NCBI RefSeq assembly: GCF_003614185.1
Contig: NZ_KZ987724.1
Span: 416,679-480,678 of the forward strand
Source: Paenibacillus aceti
GTDB lineage: Bacteria; Bacillota; Bacilli; Paenibacillales; Paenibacillaceae
DNA length: 64,000 nt
Reading direction: 5' to 3'
Part shown: positions 1 through 8,023 of the stretch, piece after piece
How the letters are laid out: each line of letters opens with the position of its first letter
How positions within the stretch are numbered: the first letter of the stretch is position 1
Translations under genes and position numbers: made by a program
Notes under the pieces: model-generated
Told to the model about the DNA's origin: nothing
Seen by the model: only the letters and a program-made list of their open reading frames with translations
Databases searched by the model: none

Positions 1-2
1 TC

Positions 3-359
3 CCCCGGGGCGGAGCCACCGGGGGGCAGCCCGCCACAGGCGGAAGGCCGCCGGCCGACTCGCGGCGGCGGCCGAGTGCCGCACACGGCGCGGAGCAGCC
101 GCGCGTGGCGGGGCAAGAGCGGAAGACGGCTGAACAGCGCGTCTTCATCAAGATCACGGCGGCGGCGGAGAACGCCGCCCTGCTCGTGAAGCTGAAGCAG
201 CTGCTTCAGCTTCACCCGGGCCCACTGGCCACGGTGCTCTTCTACGAGAGCACCGGCAAGCTGCTCGCGCTTTCAGATCGCTACAGCATCAAGCCCTCGC
301 CCGATTTATTCCGCGAAATGGAACAAATGCTCGGGGACGATACCGTGAAGGTGAAATAA
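3..359 (+). CDS. dnaE: DNA polymerase III subunit alpha (DnaE), C-terminal end, 5'-truncated by the window
   Basis: The reading frame is open from base 3 and stops at 357-359, so only the last 118 or so residues are present. The final 84 residues (from base 105) resemble the carboxy-terminal tail of Bacillus/Paenibacillus DnaE-type replicative polymerases, including a phrase on alternating strands and loops ending ALSDRYSIKPSPDLF. The preceding 34 residues are extremely GC-rich and rich in Gly, Pro, Arg and Ala, which looks like a low-complexity linker. DnaE lies upstream of accD-accA in Bacillus subtilis, which supports the assignment. The polymerase active site lies outside the window. A GTG at 105 could be mistaken for a start but the frame continues upstream. 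Confidence 0.72.
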   Translation, partial: PRGGATGGQPATGGRPPADSRRRPSAAHGAEQPRVAGQERKTAEQRVFIKITAAAENAALLVKLKQLLQLHPGPLATVLFYESTGKLLALSDRYSIKPSPDLFREMEQMLGDDTVKVK

Positions 360-464
360 CGGGCGGCTCTCCTCTAAATAAAACTATATTATTCATTAAA
401 TGAAATTTATCCATTAAATGTAATTTAGTAGCGCAAACACCGACCAACCTTCCTCTCTCAACAT

Positions 465-646
465 AAAAACCTGCAAAAATGCAGGCTTTTATGCCGAAAC
501 TACCCAATTACAAGCAAAAGCCTGCAAAAATGCAGGCTTTTCTCCTTAAATCACCCAAATTCCATGTTTTCCAGTGAAAAAGATGCATATTTGCAGGAAT
601 TTCTATAAACTCGCCCGATACGAGGAAAATACCTGCATTTTTGCAG
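465..646. repeat. Four-unit palindromic intergenic element, family A copy 1
   Basis: Four palindromes with core CCTGCA-N4-TGCAGG or close variants are centred near 477, 529, 591 and 638, giving spacings of about 52, 62 and 47 bp. The second unit (516-541) is an 11-bp perfect inverted repeat around AAAA. The same four-unit layout recurs at 15744-15930 and 30275-30459. There is no coding potential; a minus-strand open frame through 289-507 is a by-product. Confidence 0.8.
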
Positions 647-686
647 TTTTGGCCTCCTCCATTTCAGAAACTCCATCCCGCCACCC

Positions 687-1010
687 CATAACATTACTTC
701 CTTTACCTCCCCAAGTGCTATATCCGTAACATTACGCCTCGTATGGGACTATCGTGTATCCCAAAGTTACTTTTTAACATTACATTTCATCTAAGTATCA
801 CATAACCCTAATATGACTTCCCTTCCCTGGCCCAAGCGCAATATCCGCAACAGCATATTTCGCACAGTCGTATCGCATTCTCCCAAATTACCTCTATCAC
901 TTCATATGAATAGCCCACCTCGCACAATCTCTATCCCGCTAACATTACTTCCAATTACCCCGCCCAAGTAACCATGCTTCACCGCATTACCTCCATCTCA
1001 CATCACTAGC
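687..1010. repeat. Pyrimidine-rich degenerate direct repeats between dnaE and the nuclease-like gene
   Basis: This gene-free stretch is rich in C and T and has no convincing frame. A phrase starting GC(T/A)ATATCCG(T/C)AACA occurs at 717 and again at 838, about 121 bp apart, with matching sequence downstream. TAACATTACTTCC followed by a C-rich tail occurs near 689 and 940, with a degenerate copy near 804. Function unknown. Confidence 0.45.
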
Positions 1011-1057
1011 CTTCATCACGAACCATCCCCATTTCGACAACATCATCCACATTGCTC

Positions 1058-1729
1058 CTACAGCATGCGCTGGACTTTTTGTGGGTCTAGCTCGTAGCGG
1101 ACGATGTGTTTGCCGTTTTTGCCTGCGATGGGGGTGAAGTAGCCTTTGTGGCAGAGGGTCTGCAGGGTGCGGACGGCGGTGCGGTGGCTCAGGTTGAGCT
1201 GTCGTTCTATATCGATGGGGCGCAGGGGGCGGGCTAGGGTGAAGGCGAGGCGGATAATTTCTCGTTCGGCGGCAGCGCTCGGATGATCGGGGGAAGCGGT
1301 GGATTGATAACGGCTAAAGATCATCCGCAATAGCGTCATGCATAGCTCTGGTCTCTGAGCGACATCGTCATAGGCAAAGGAGATGACCTGGTATCCCATC
1401 GCAGTCAGGAAGGTCTCTCGGTTTAGCTCGTTGCAGTATTTTTGTCTATCCATATCTCGTACATGTGGACCGTAGCCTTTGACCTCAATAATTAGCTTTA
1501 CATACCCCGGCAGCCAGGCGAAATCGCAAAAGTAAGATATTCCTCTCCAGTCCATAACCTCAAACTCGGGATGCAGGTCATCAAAGCTCCCGCGGAGCGG
1601 CCACCAAACATTGCGGCAAAATAACATTTCGGCCTCCGGATGCCCTCGTTCCAAGCGTCCTCTTCGTTCGCCCGTTCTATTTTCGATATGGCGCTGAATG
1701 TAGTCTGAATGTGCTGCTTTGAATTCCAT
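1058..1729 (-). CDS. PD-(D/E)XK nuclease-like protein with C-terminal winged helix
   Basis: A 223-residue protein when started at the ATG at 1729, which lies about 10 bases after an AAGGAGG site; a TTG two codons upstream is also possible. The middle (about residues 60-130) contains YFCDFAWL then LIIEVKGYG and a downstream DRQKYCNELN segment, matching the D...ExK arrangement of Vsr/DUF559-type PD-(D/E)XK nucleases. The last 70 residues look like a winged helix (RPIDIERQLNLSHRTAVRTL). Such nuclease plus DNA-binding domain proteins are known but I do not recognise a characterised homologue. It stands alone between dnaE and a divergent gene, with a terminator-like hairpin just upstream of its start. 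Nuclease activity is inferred from the motif only. Confidence 0.7.
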   Translation of the reverse strand: MEFKAAHSDYIQRHIENRTGERRGRLERGHPEAEMLFCRNVWWPLRGSFDDLHPEFEVMDWRGISYFCDFAWLPGYVKLIIEVKGYGPHVRDMDRQKYCNELNRETFLTAMGYQVISFAYDDVAQRPELCMTLLRMIFSRYQSTASPDHPSAAAEREIIRLAFTLARPLRPIDIERQLNLSHRTAVRTLQTLCHKGYFTPIAGKNGKHIVRYELDPQKVQRML

Positions 1730-1752
1730 TAGCAACAGACCTCCTTATATGA

Positions 1753-1795
1753 ATAAAAAAACGCCCCGCTCCATAGCAATATGGATCGGGACGTT
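1753..1795 (-). terminator. Terminator-like hairpin in the leader of the nuclease-like gene
   Basis: Arms 1761-1775 and 1780-1794 pair at 13 of 15 positions around GCAA. On the minus strand the hairpin is followed by seven U (1754-1760). It lies only about 24 bases upstream of the start codon at 1729, so it would stop transcription entering that gene unless bypassed. No minus-strand gene lies immediately upstream. Confidence 0.6.
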
Positions 1796-2145
1796 CTTCG
1801 TCACTGATCCCATTATATTAAAATTTGGGGAGATTATCCAATATTGAGGGAAACAGGTTCAGGCTAGTTGGGAGGGGGAATTGGCGGAACTCGATAGCGA
1901 TTTTCCCAAGAACATTTTACAGGCCTCCTGCATACACATATGGAACACGAGGCGGGACAGGGTCAGGGGAACGGGTGTTGGTAGATAAATCGGCACGAGG
2001 GGACAGGCCGGACAGGGTCAGGACGGATGCTGGGCGGAGTAATAGTTGAGAGATCATTGAATTACGGATTCGTGTTCGCGTTTGCGGATAATTTTGACGG
2101 AGAGGTCGAGAGAGCAATTTGACAGAAACCTAGGAGGGGTAAGCG

Positions 2146-2655
2146 ATGTCGTTTGAATTGGCGGAGGCGCAGTTGTTGAAGCGGGGAGTGCGGCTGGAGG
2201 AGATCGCCGAGATTGTGTATAAGCTTCAGTTGCCATATCATGATGATCTGACAGTGGAACAATGCTATGATAGTGTGAAGGCAGTATTGCAAAAACGTGA
2301 GGTACAGTATACGCTTTTTACCGGTATTGCTCTTGACGAGCTGGCGGAGCAGAAGCTGCTGCCGCAGCCGCTGCAATCGATTATGGAGGCGGATGAACCG
2401 CTGTATGGCGTGGATGAGACGATGGCGCTGGGCATTACGAGCGTCTTCGGTATGATCGGACTGACGAGCTTCGGATATCTGGACAAGGTCAAGCCGGATT
2501 TGATCGGCAGGCTGAACAATCGGGGCGATCGCATCCATGTTTATTTGGATGATCTTGTCGCAGGTTTGGCAGCTGCGGCTTCGGCGCGAATTGCCCACAG
2601 AAGCCAGAATGCGACAAGCTATGCGACGGACTTGACGGAATCTTCGACAGATTGA
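2146..2655 (+). CDS. Phosphatidylglycerophosphatase A family protein (YutG-like)
   Basis: A 169-residue protein preceded by a strong AGGAGGGG site. It matches the soluble YutG branch of the PgpA family in Firmicutes: an N-terminal helical segment (RGVRLEEIAEIVYKLQ), a central phrase LTGIALDELAEQKLLPQPLQ, then LYGVDETMALGITSVFGMIGLTSFGYLDK and an acidic LDDLVAGLAAAASARIAH end. PgpA proteins dephosphorylate phosphatidylglycerophosphate in membrane lipid synthesis; the role of this soluble branch is less certain. It has no transmembrane span, unlike Gram-negative PgpA. It is monocistronic here, in front of an unrelated small gene. Confidence 0.8.
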   Translation: MSFELAEAQLLKRGVRLEEIAEIVYKLQLPYHDDLTVEQCYDSVKAVLQKREVQYTLFTGIALDELAEQKLLPQPLQSIMEADEPLYGVDETMALGITSVFGMIGLTSFGYLDKVKPDLIGRLNNRGDRIHVYLDDLVAGLAAAASARIAHRSQNATSYATDLTESSTD

Positions 2656-2717
2656 TTCAGGAACTGAGCTAAACTTGAGTTTTTCTGGTCTTATTACATC
2701 TAATTTGTTAATCTATA

Positions 2718-2755
2718 AGTGCCGGGCTAATGCGCGGCATTCGCTTTGTTTTCAC
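2718..2755 (+). terminator. Weak terminator candidate after the YutG-like gene
   Basis: A TGCCG...CGGCA stem (2720-2739) is followed by a T-rich, interrupted tract. The stem is short and the position is plausible for ending the 2146-2655 transcript. Confidence 0.35.
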
Positions 2756-2848
2756 AGCCTTGCTCTGTTGCGGGACTTTTGAACATTATGTTATCATTAC
2801 TCTATTATACGGGCTTAAGTTGAGAGGTTAGGGGGCTTGGAGTAGGGC

Positions 2849-3037
2849 ATGTGGACCGTAATGTATATTGCTCCTACCGCTAAAATTGCGGAAATGATCA
2901 AATCAAAACTCACAGAGGAAGGCTTTCTAGTCCAAACACGTCCTGTTAATTTATCCAAACAGCAGTTTGAAATATTAGTTCCTTCAGGAGAACTGGAAGA
3001 GGTCCAAGAAGTATTAAATTCAATATTGCGTCCGTAG
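2849..3037 (+). CDS. Small DUF2007-like protein upstream of accD
   Basis: A 62-residue protein read from an ATG just after a GGGGGCTTGGAGTAGGGC purine-rich stretch. Its pattern, YIAPTAKIAEMIKSKLTEEGFLVQTRPV followed by an alternating strand and a second helix, fits the small ferredoxin-like alpha/beta fold of DUF2007 signal-transducing-type proteins. It precedes accD by about 90 bases on the same strand, and similar small genes sit at this place in Paenibacillus genomes as far as I recall. No catalytic residues or membrane spans are visible and the function is unknown. Co-transcription with accDA is possible, since no clear terminator separates them. Confidence 0.6.
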   Translation: MWTVMYIAPTAKIAEMIKSKLTEEGFLVQTRPVNLSKQQFEILVPSGELEEVQEVLNSILRP

Positions 3038-3125
3038 AACAAGGAGACAACTGTTTATACATGTTATGTCCTTGTTTTCGGGTGTACGGGAGTAGTAATA
3101 AATTAACGGCTGAAGAGGTGTAGTT

Positions 3126-4019
3126 GTGTTTAAAGACTTATTCCAAAAAAAAAGAAAATACGCGACCATTCCTTCAGAACGTTTGGGTACTGACGCGAAT
3201 GGAGAGCCGATAGAACGGCCGAAGCGTGAAATCCCGGAAGGTCTGATGAATAAGTGCAGCCGCTGTGGCAGCATACAATACAGCAAAGAGTTGGAGAAGA
3301 ATCTCAAGGTATGTTCCTCCTGCGGCCATCATATGCGGCTGAATGCGATGGAACGGGTCCGTATTACGATGGATGAAGACAGTTTTGTAGAATATGATCA
3401 AGATATCGTCTCCGAAGATCCGCTGGAGTTCCCGGGATATGCGCTCAAATTAGAGCAGCAGGCTCTGAAATCGGGGCTTCGTGAAGCTGTAATTACCGGT
3501 GAAGGGACGATTGGAGGCTTTCCTGTCGTTGTAGCGGTGATGAGCTTTGATTTCTTTACTGGAAGCATGGGCTCGGCTGTCGGCGAGAAAATTACCCGTG
3601 CGATTGAAGCGGCTACAGACAAGCGTGTTCCATTAATTATCTTCTCAACATCGGGCGGGGCCCGTATGCAAGAGAGCATCCTCAGCCTGATGCAGATGGC
3701 GAAGACAAGCGCTGCCTTGGCCCGCTTGAATGAACAGGGAGGACTATATATTTCGGTCATTACGGACCCGACTACGGGTGGCGTATCGGCCAGCTTTGCT
3801 ATGCTTGGCGATATTATTATCGCTGAGCCAGGAGCTGTGTTCGGCTTCGCCGGCAGAATTGTCATTGAGCAGACGATCCGTCAGAAGCTGCCGGAGGATT
3901 TCCAGACTGCGGAATTCAATCTGCAGCATGGCCAATTGGACCTTGTTGTTCATCGTAAGGAACTCAAGGCGATGCTGACGAAATTGATCGACTTGCACAG
4001 CGTGAAGGGAGGGGCATAA
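3126..4019 (+). CDS. accD: Acetyl-CoA carboxylase carboxyltransferase subunit beta
   Basis: A 297-residue protein starting with GTG. With AccA it forms the carboxyltransferase that moves CO2 from biotin to acetyl-CoA, the first committed step of fatty acid synthesis. An N-terminal zinc ribbon is visible as Cys44, Cys47, Cys63 and Cys66 (CSRCG...CSSCG). The crotonase-like core follows, with glycine-rich oxyanion-hole segments [10 protein letters not shown] and [14 protein letters not shown]. The length is close to the family norm (about 290). The stop codon abuts the accA start with no gap, so the two are translationally coupled. Confidence 0.96.
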   Translation: MFKDLFQKKRKYATIPSERLGTDANGEPIERPKREIPEGLMNKCSRCGSIQYSKELEKNLKVCSSCGHHMRLNAMERVRITMDEDSFVEYDQDIVSEDPLEFPGYALKLEQQALKSGLREAVITGEGTIGGFPVVVAVMSFDFFTGSMGSAVGEKITRAIEAATDKRVPLIIFSTSGGARMQESILSLMQMAKTSAALARLNEQGGLYISVITDPTTGGVSASFAMLGDIIIAEPGAVFGFAGRIVIEQTIRQKLPEDFQTAEFNLQHGQLDLVVHRKELKAMLTKLIDLHSVKGGA

Positions 4020-5117
4020 ATGGCTGGAGAATTGCCTTTTGAGACACCTCTTGTGAAACTGCGCGAGAAAATTAATGAGCTGGAGCAGTTCGGCCAGGAG
4101 AAGGGAATCGATTTCAGCGAAGAGGTTGCCCGGCTGGAGGAACGTTATAAGCAGTTGGAGGAAGAGATCTACAGCTACATTTCGCCATCACAGAAAATGC
4201 ATCTGGCCAGACATCATCAGCGTCCGACCTCGCTCGATTTAATCAACCTGATCTTTGATGATTTCATCGAGCTGCACGGGGATCGTCTGTTCGGAGACGA
4301 TCTGGCGATCGTCGGCGGTCTGGCCAAGCTGGACGGGACCGCTGTGACTGTGGTCGGCCAGCAGCGCGGTAAGGATACGAAGGATAATATCGCCCGCTTC
4401 TTCGGCAGCCCGCATCCTGAAGGCTTCCGTAAGGCGCTGCGTCTGATGCATCAAGCCGAGAAGTTCGGCAGACCTGTGATCACCTTTATCGATACGAAGG
4501 GTGCTTATCCGGGAAGTACTGCGGAGGAGAGAGGACAATCCGAGGCGATTGCCCGCAATCTGATGGAGATGGCTGCGCTTCGCGTACCTGTAATCTGTGT
4601 AGTGATTGGCGAAGGTGGCAGCGGCGGTGCCTTGGCGCTAGGTGTCGGTAACCGTGTGCTGATGCTGGAGAATGCGATATACTCCGCTATTTCACCTAAT
4701 GGAGCAGCCTCTATTCTATGGAAGGATGCCTCCAAAGCGGATATGGCGGCTGAAGCGATGAAGATTACAGCCCAGGATCTGATGGAGATGGAAGTAATTG
4801 AAGGGATTATCCCTGAACCACGTGGCGGGGCGCATCGTGACTATGATGCGACAGCTGCGGCAGTCAAGCAGGAACTGCTGGTTCAGTTGCAGGAGCTGTC
4901 CATTATGAATTCGGACGAGCTGTTGGAGGATCGTTATCGCAAATTCCGCAAGATCGGCAAATATACGGAGCAGGCGAGCGAGGCTGCGGAGTGCTCCAAG
5001 ACCGATGAAGCGGTCGCAGAACCGTCTGGCGAAGAGTCCGTTCAAGAACCGGAGGAAGCCCATGTGGAGACGGAAGAAAACGTTGTTATAGAATCTTCCG
5101 GTTCGGGAAATGAATAG
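4020..5117 (+). CDS. accA: Acetyl-CoA carboxylase carboxyltransferase subunit alpha
   Basis: A 365-residue protein starting immediately after the accD stop. It partners AccD in the carboxyltransferase complex. Typical segments are the N-terminal helical region ([13 protein letters not shown]), the [18 protein letters not shown] block, [18 protein letters not shown], and glycine-rich [15 protein letters not shown]. The usual family length is about 320 residues. The last 45 residues form an acidic, Glu/Ser-rich tail ([19 protein letters not shown]) that is absent from the core fold and probably disordered. In B. subtilis pfkA follows accA; here the next gene is pyk. Confidence 0.96.
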   Translation: MAGELPFETPLVKLREKINELEQFGQEKGIDFSEEVARLEERYKQLEEEIYSYISPSQKMHLARHHQRPTSLDLINLIFDDFIELHGDRLFGDDLAIVGGLAKLDGTAVTVVGQQRGKDTKDNIARFFGSPHPEGFRKALRLMHQAEKFGRPVITFIDTKGAYPGSTAEERGQSEAIARNLMEMAALRVPVICVVIGEGGSGGALALGVGNRVLMLENAIYSAISPNGAASILWKDASKADMAAEAMKITAQDLMEMEVIEGIIPEPRGGAHRDYDATAAAVKQELLVQLQELSIMNSDELLEDRYRKFRKIGKYTEQASEAAECSKTDEAVAEPSGEESVQEPEEAHVETEENVVIESSGSGNE

Positions 5118-5237
5118 GACAGTTGGACTGATATGACAAAATGCCTATACAAATCGGACAAAATGTAGTAGATTTAGTTGTTGGAAAAGATGTATCAAAA
5201 AAATATAGAGAGAACATAAAAACGGAGGAAACCCAAA

Positions 5238-6659
5238 ATGCGCAAAACAAAAATCGTATGTACTATCGGTCCTTCAAGTGAGTCGTTAGAGAACACCAAG
5301 AAACTGATCACGGCCGGAATGAACGTTGCTCGCCTTAACTTCTCGCATGGTGATTTCGAGGAGCATGGTAATCGGATCAAGACGATTCGCCAAGCGAGCC
5401 AAGAGTTGGGGAAAACGATTGCCATACTGTTGGACACGAAAGGTCCTGAAATTCGCACCGGTAAATTAAAAGAAGAACCACTTGAACTTGTACAAGATGA
5501 GTTCATCACTTTGACCACCGAAGAAATCCTCGGTGACAAGAACCGCATCTCTGTAACTTACAAAGAGCTTCCTGGAGATGTGAAAGTGGGTTCGACGATC
5601 CTGATCGACGATGGTCTGATCGGATTGGCCGTTGAAGAAATTCAAGGTACGGAAATCAAATGCCGCATCGTAAATGGCGGTACAATCAAGAGCAAGAAGG
5701 GTGTTAACGTTCCAGGCGTCAACATCTCTTTGCCAGGGATTACTGAGAAAGACGCTAACGATATCAAGTTTGGGATTGAGCAAGGCATCGATTTCATTGC
5801 GGCTTCCTTCGTTCGTAAAGCAAGCGACGTGCTTGAAATTCGTAAATTGCTCGAGAGCAACAACGCAACTCATATTCAAATTATCTCGAAGATCGAGAAC
5901 CAACAAGGTGTGGACAACCTGGATGAAATCCTTGAAGTGTCCGACGGCCTGATGGTAGCACGTGGTGACCTCGGCGTAGAAATTCCTGCTGAAGATGTGC
6001 CGCTCGTGCAAAAATTGATGATCGAGAAATGTAACCGTGCCGGTAAACCGGTTATTACGGCAACACAAATGCTCGATTCCATGCAACGCAATCCAAGACC
6101 TACTCGTGCTGAAGCAAGTGACGTAGCGAATGCGATCCTTGACGGAACAGATGCGATCATGCTGTCTGGCGAGACGGCTGCAGGTAAATACCCTGTTGAG
6201 TCTGTACAGACGATGTCCCGTATCGCTGAGAAGGCTGAATCTGCGCTGGACTACCATGGAATTCTTGTAAAACAAAGAATCGCTCAAGAGACGACAGTTA
6301 CAGAAGCGATCAGCCAAGCTGTAACGACCTCTGCTCTTGAATTGAATGCCAAAGCGATCATTACTTCGACGGAAACAGGCTATACCGCTCGTATGGTATC
6401 CAAGTATCGTCCGCAAGCACCGATCATCGCTGTAACGACTCAAGATCAAACTCTGCGTCGTCTGGCTCTGAACTGGGGCGTTGTTCCAGTGAAAGGTCAA
6501 GTAGCTACTTCTACAGACGAAATGTTCGACAATGCGATGAAGGGCGGACTTGATTCCGGTATCGTGGCTGAAGGCGATCTTGTAGTGATTACTGCAGGAA
6601 TTCCGCTGGGAAGCTCCGGTTCGACTAACTTGATCAAGGTTGGCCAAGTTCATAACTAA
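5238..6659 (+). CDS. pyk: Pyruvate kinase
   Basis: A 473-residue enzyme converting phosphoenolpyruvate and ADP to pyruvate and ATP, behind an ACGGAGGAAA site. The N-terminal [24 protein letters not shown], the Mg-binding [13 protein letters not shown] block and [15 protein letters not shown] are all present. The protein ends after the regulatory C domain ([16 protein letters not shown]). The extra phosphohistidine-like domain that makes B. subtilis Pyk about 585 residues long is absent, so this is the short form as in E. coli PykF. A strong terminator follows directly. Confidence 0.97.
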   Translation: MRKTKIVCTIGPSSESLENTKKLITAGMNVARLNFSHGDFEEHGNRIKTIRQASQELGKTIAILLDTKGPEIRTGKLKEEPLELVQDEFITLTTEEILGDKNRISVTYKELPGDVKVGSTILIDDGLIGLAVEEIQGTEIKCRIVNGGTIKSKKGVNVPGVNISLPGITEKDANDIKFGIEQGIDFIAASFVRKASDVLEIRKLLESNNATHIQIISKIENQQGVDNLDEILEVSDGLMVARGDLGVEIPAEDVPLVQKLMIEKCNRAGKPVITATQMLDSMQRNPRPTRAEASDVANAILDGTDAIMLSGETAAGKYPVESVQTMSRIAEKAESALDYHGILVKQRIAQETTVTEAISQAVTTSALELNAKAIITSTETGYTARMVSKYRPQAPIIAVTTQDQTLRRLALNWGVVPVKGQVATSTDEMFDNAMKGGLDSGIVAEGDLVVITAGIPLGSSGSTNLIKVGQVHN

Positions 6660-6694
6660 TTAGAGTAACGCCATTATTTTGTAGGCGATGAAGA

Positions 6695-6737
6695 AGCAAT
6701 GGGACAACCGCAAAGCCGGTTTTCCATTGCTTTTTTT
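6695..6737 (+). terminator. Rho-independent terminator after pyk
   Basis: AGCAATGG pairs with CCATTGCT, enclosing an inner AACCG/CGGTT stem, followed by seven T. Confidence 0.9.
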
Positions 6738-6772
6738 AACATTTCAAACGCAGAAGGAGGAGCTGTTACAGG

Positions 6773-7192
6773 ATGTACGTAAGCGAACTGAGCATCACAC
6801 CTAAATATTTTGAATACGATATGATGGGGATTATTTATCACTCTCATTATTTAGAGTGGTTTGAAGCGGGACGGCTGAAATTGACTAAGGATCTGGGCCT
6901 TAGCTATTTCGAAATGGAGCAGTCCGGATATATTTCTCCCGTGCAGGAAATGAAGGTAGAATACAAGCGGGGAATCCGTTATGGGGAAGAAGTGCTGCTT
7001 CGCACCTGGATCAAGCAGAATGGGGGAGTCAAGACCGAATATGCTTATGAGGTGCTGAATGGCGAGGGTACGCTCTGCGTCACAGGCTCCTCGATCCACT
7101 ATGTGGTCAGACGCGAGGATTTCAAGCCCGTGCAGTTCAAGAAGGTGTTCCCTGAATGGTATTCCGCGTTTGAAAAGGCGAGCCAATCCTGA
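6773..7192 (+). CDS. YbgC/4-hydroxybenzoyl-CoA-type acyl-CoA thioesterase
   Basis: A 139-residue single hot-dog domain protein with an AGAAGGAGGAGC site upstream. The family signature reads YFEYDMMGIIYHSHYLEWFEAGR, split here as residues 12-22 and onward, with Asp16 at the position of the catalytic aspartate. Members hydrolyse short or medium acyl-CoA, or acyl-ACP, and act as tetramers. The substrate cannot be read from the sequence. It lies between pyk and fxsA; an intergenic gap of about 90 bases to fxsA without a terminator suggests co-transcription. Confidence 0.85.
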   Translation: MYVSELSITPKYFEYDMMGIIYHSHYLEWFEAGRLKLTKDLGLSYFEMEQSGYISPVQEMKVEYKRGIRYGEEVLLRTWIKQNGGVKTEYAYEVLNGEGTLCVTGSSIHYVVRREDFKPVQFKKVFPEWYSAFEKASQS

Positions 7193-7281
7193 ACAATTTT
7201 GATTATGCGGTCCCAAAACGGTAAAATATGAGTCATAGGAATTTCTTGCCGAAGAAACTTGCTAGTGAAAAGGAGTTATTT

Positions 7282-7674
7282 ATGCGCAAATGGATTGCCG
7301 TTTTGATTGTTTTATTTCCAATTGTCGAATTTTGGGGATATGTTGAGGTTGGAGAGAGACTAGGTCTGGGCAAGACGATTTTCCTGACCGTTGCGACATC
7401 GATTATCGGCGGGGTCATGATGCAGTTTGAAGGCAGCAAAGTGATGGCTGATGCGAAGTCGCAGATGAACGGGGGGCAAATTCCCGGACGTACTATGCTG
7501 GATGGAATGTGCGTATTCTTTGGTGGAATACTGCTGCTTCTACCAGGCTTCGTAACGGATATCATCGGTTTTACGATGGTGTTCCCGCTAACCCGTCTCA
7601 TCTACCGGAAGCTGCTCTTGAAATGGATAGAGAAGAAAATGAAGGATGGGTCGATTACATTTTATCGGCGTTGA
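7282..7674 (+). CDS. fxsA: FxsA family membrane protein
   Basis: A 130-residue protein. I place the start at the ATG at 7282, nine bases after AAAAGGAG; an in-frame ATG at 7228 lacks a binding site. Hydrophobic spans cover about residues 3-20 (WIAVLIVLFPIVEFWGYVEV), 27-45 and 75-98 (FFGGILLLLPGFVTDIIGF). The pattern LLLLPGFVTDIIG is typical of FxsA, a cytoplasmic membrane protein first linked to phage exclusion in E. coli. In B. subtilis the homologue YtzA also lies next to pyk and ytvI, so the context is conserved. A Lys/Arg-rich cytoplasmic tail ends the protein. Cellular role unknown. Confidence 0.85.
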   Translation: MRKWIAVLIVLFPIVEFWGYVEVGERLGLGKTIFLTVATSIIGGVMMQFEGSKVMADAKSQMNGGQIPGRTMLDGMCVFFGGILLLLPGFVTDIIGFTMVFPLTRLIYRKLLLKWIEKKMKDGSITFYRR

Positions 7675-7749
7675 CTTTTGCTGATCCTATGTATACAATG
7701 TCGGTATCAAAAAAGCGGATTTTTTGAACTGACCTCTAATAAATATCTA

Positions 7750-7995
7750 CGATCGGGAGAGTAGCTCCTCCTCAACCTGCAATTAGCGAGCCGGGACGGT
7801 GCAAGCCGGTGCAGGGAGGCCGAGCGAAGCGCACCCGGGAGATGGTCTTCTGAAGCATGAGTGGTAGGAGGACCCGGCCGTCGGACGTTAACCGACCCTA
7901 AGCTGGCTGAACCCGGGTGGTTCGGCACGTAGAGTGGTACCGCGGGAACATAAGTCTCTCGTCTCTTCATTAAGAGATGGGGGGCTTTTTTATTT
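7750..7995 (+). promoter_or_regulatory. T-box leader controlling argS
   Basis: The leader carries the hallmarks of a tRNA-sensing T-box. These are an AGTA motif near the Stem I base (7759-7763), an apical region with AGCGAG and GGTGCAAGCCGG (7785-7810), and the T-box sequence AGAGTGGTACCGCGGG at 7931-7946 within the antiterminator. A terminator hairpin follows with a T-run at about 7952-7993. In the specifier loop GAAG is followed by CGC (7830-7832) and then A, so an arginine codon is the most likely specifier; reading the triplet one base earlier gives GCG. Uncharged tRNA-Arg would stabilise the antiterminator and switch on argS. Confidence 0.92.
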
Positions 7996-8023
7996 TACAA
8001 TTAAATTAAAGGAGATGAAGTAA

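Noticed and set aside
465-646. Possible CRISPR array: four short repeats separated by 25-40 bases
   Set aside because: Units are palindromes with variable sequence and mixed orientation, spacing is fixed in an uneven 50-61-50 pattern, and no cas genes are present in the window.
5466-6653. 395-codon open frame antisense to pyk
   Set aside because: Shadow of a highly conserved gene: codon structure, the ribosome binding site and homology support only the plus strand.
6774-7674. Possible missing pfkA between accA and pyk seen as a deletion
   Set aside because: The accA-pyk gap (120 bp) holds no pfkA remnant. The difference from B. subtilis order is just gene order and cannot be called a deletion from one window.
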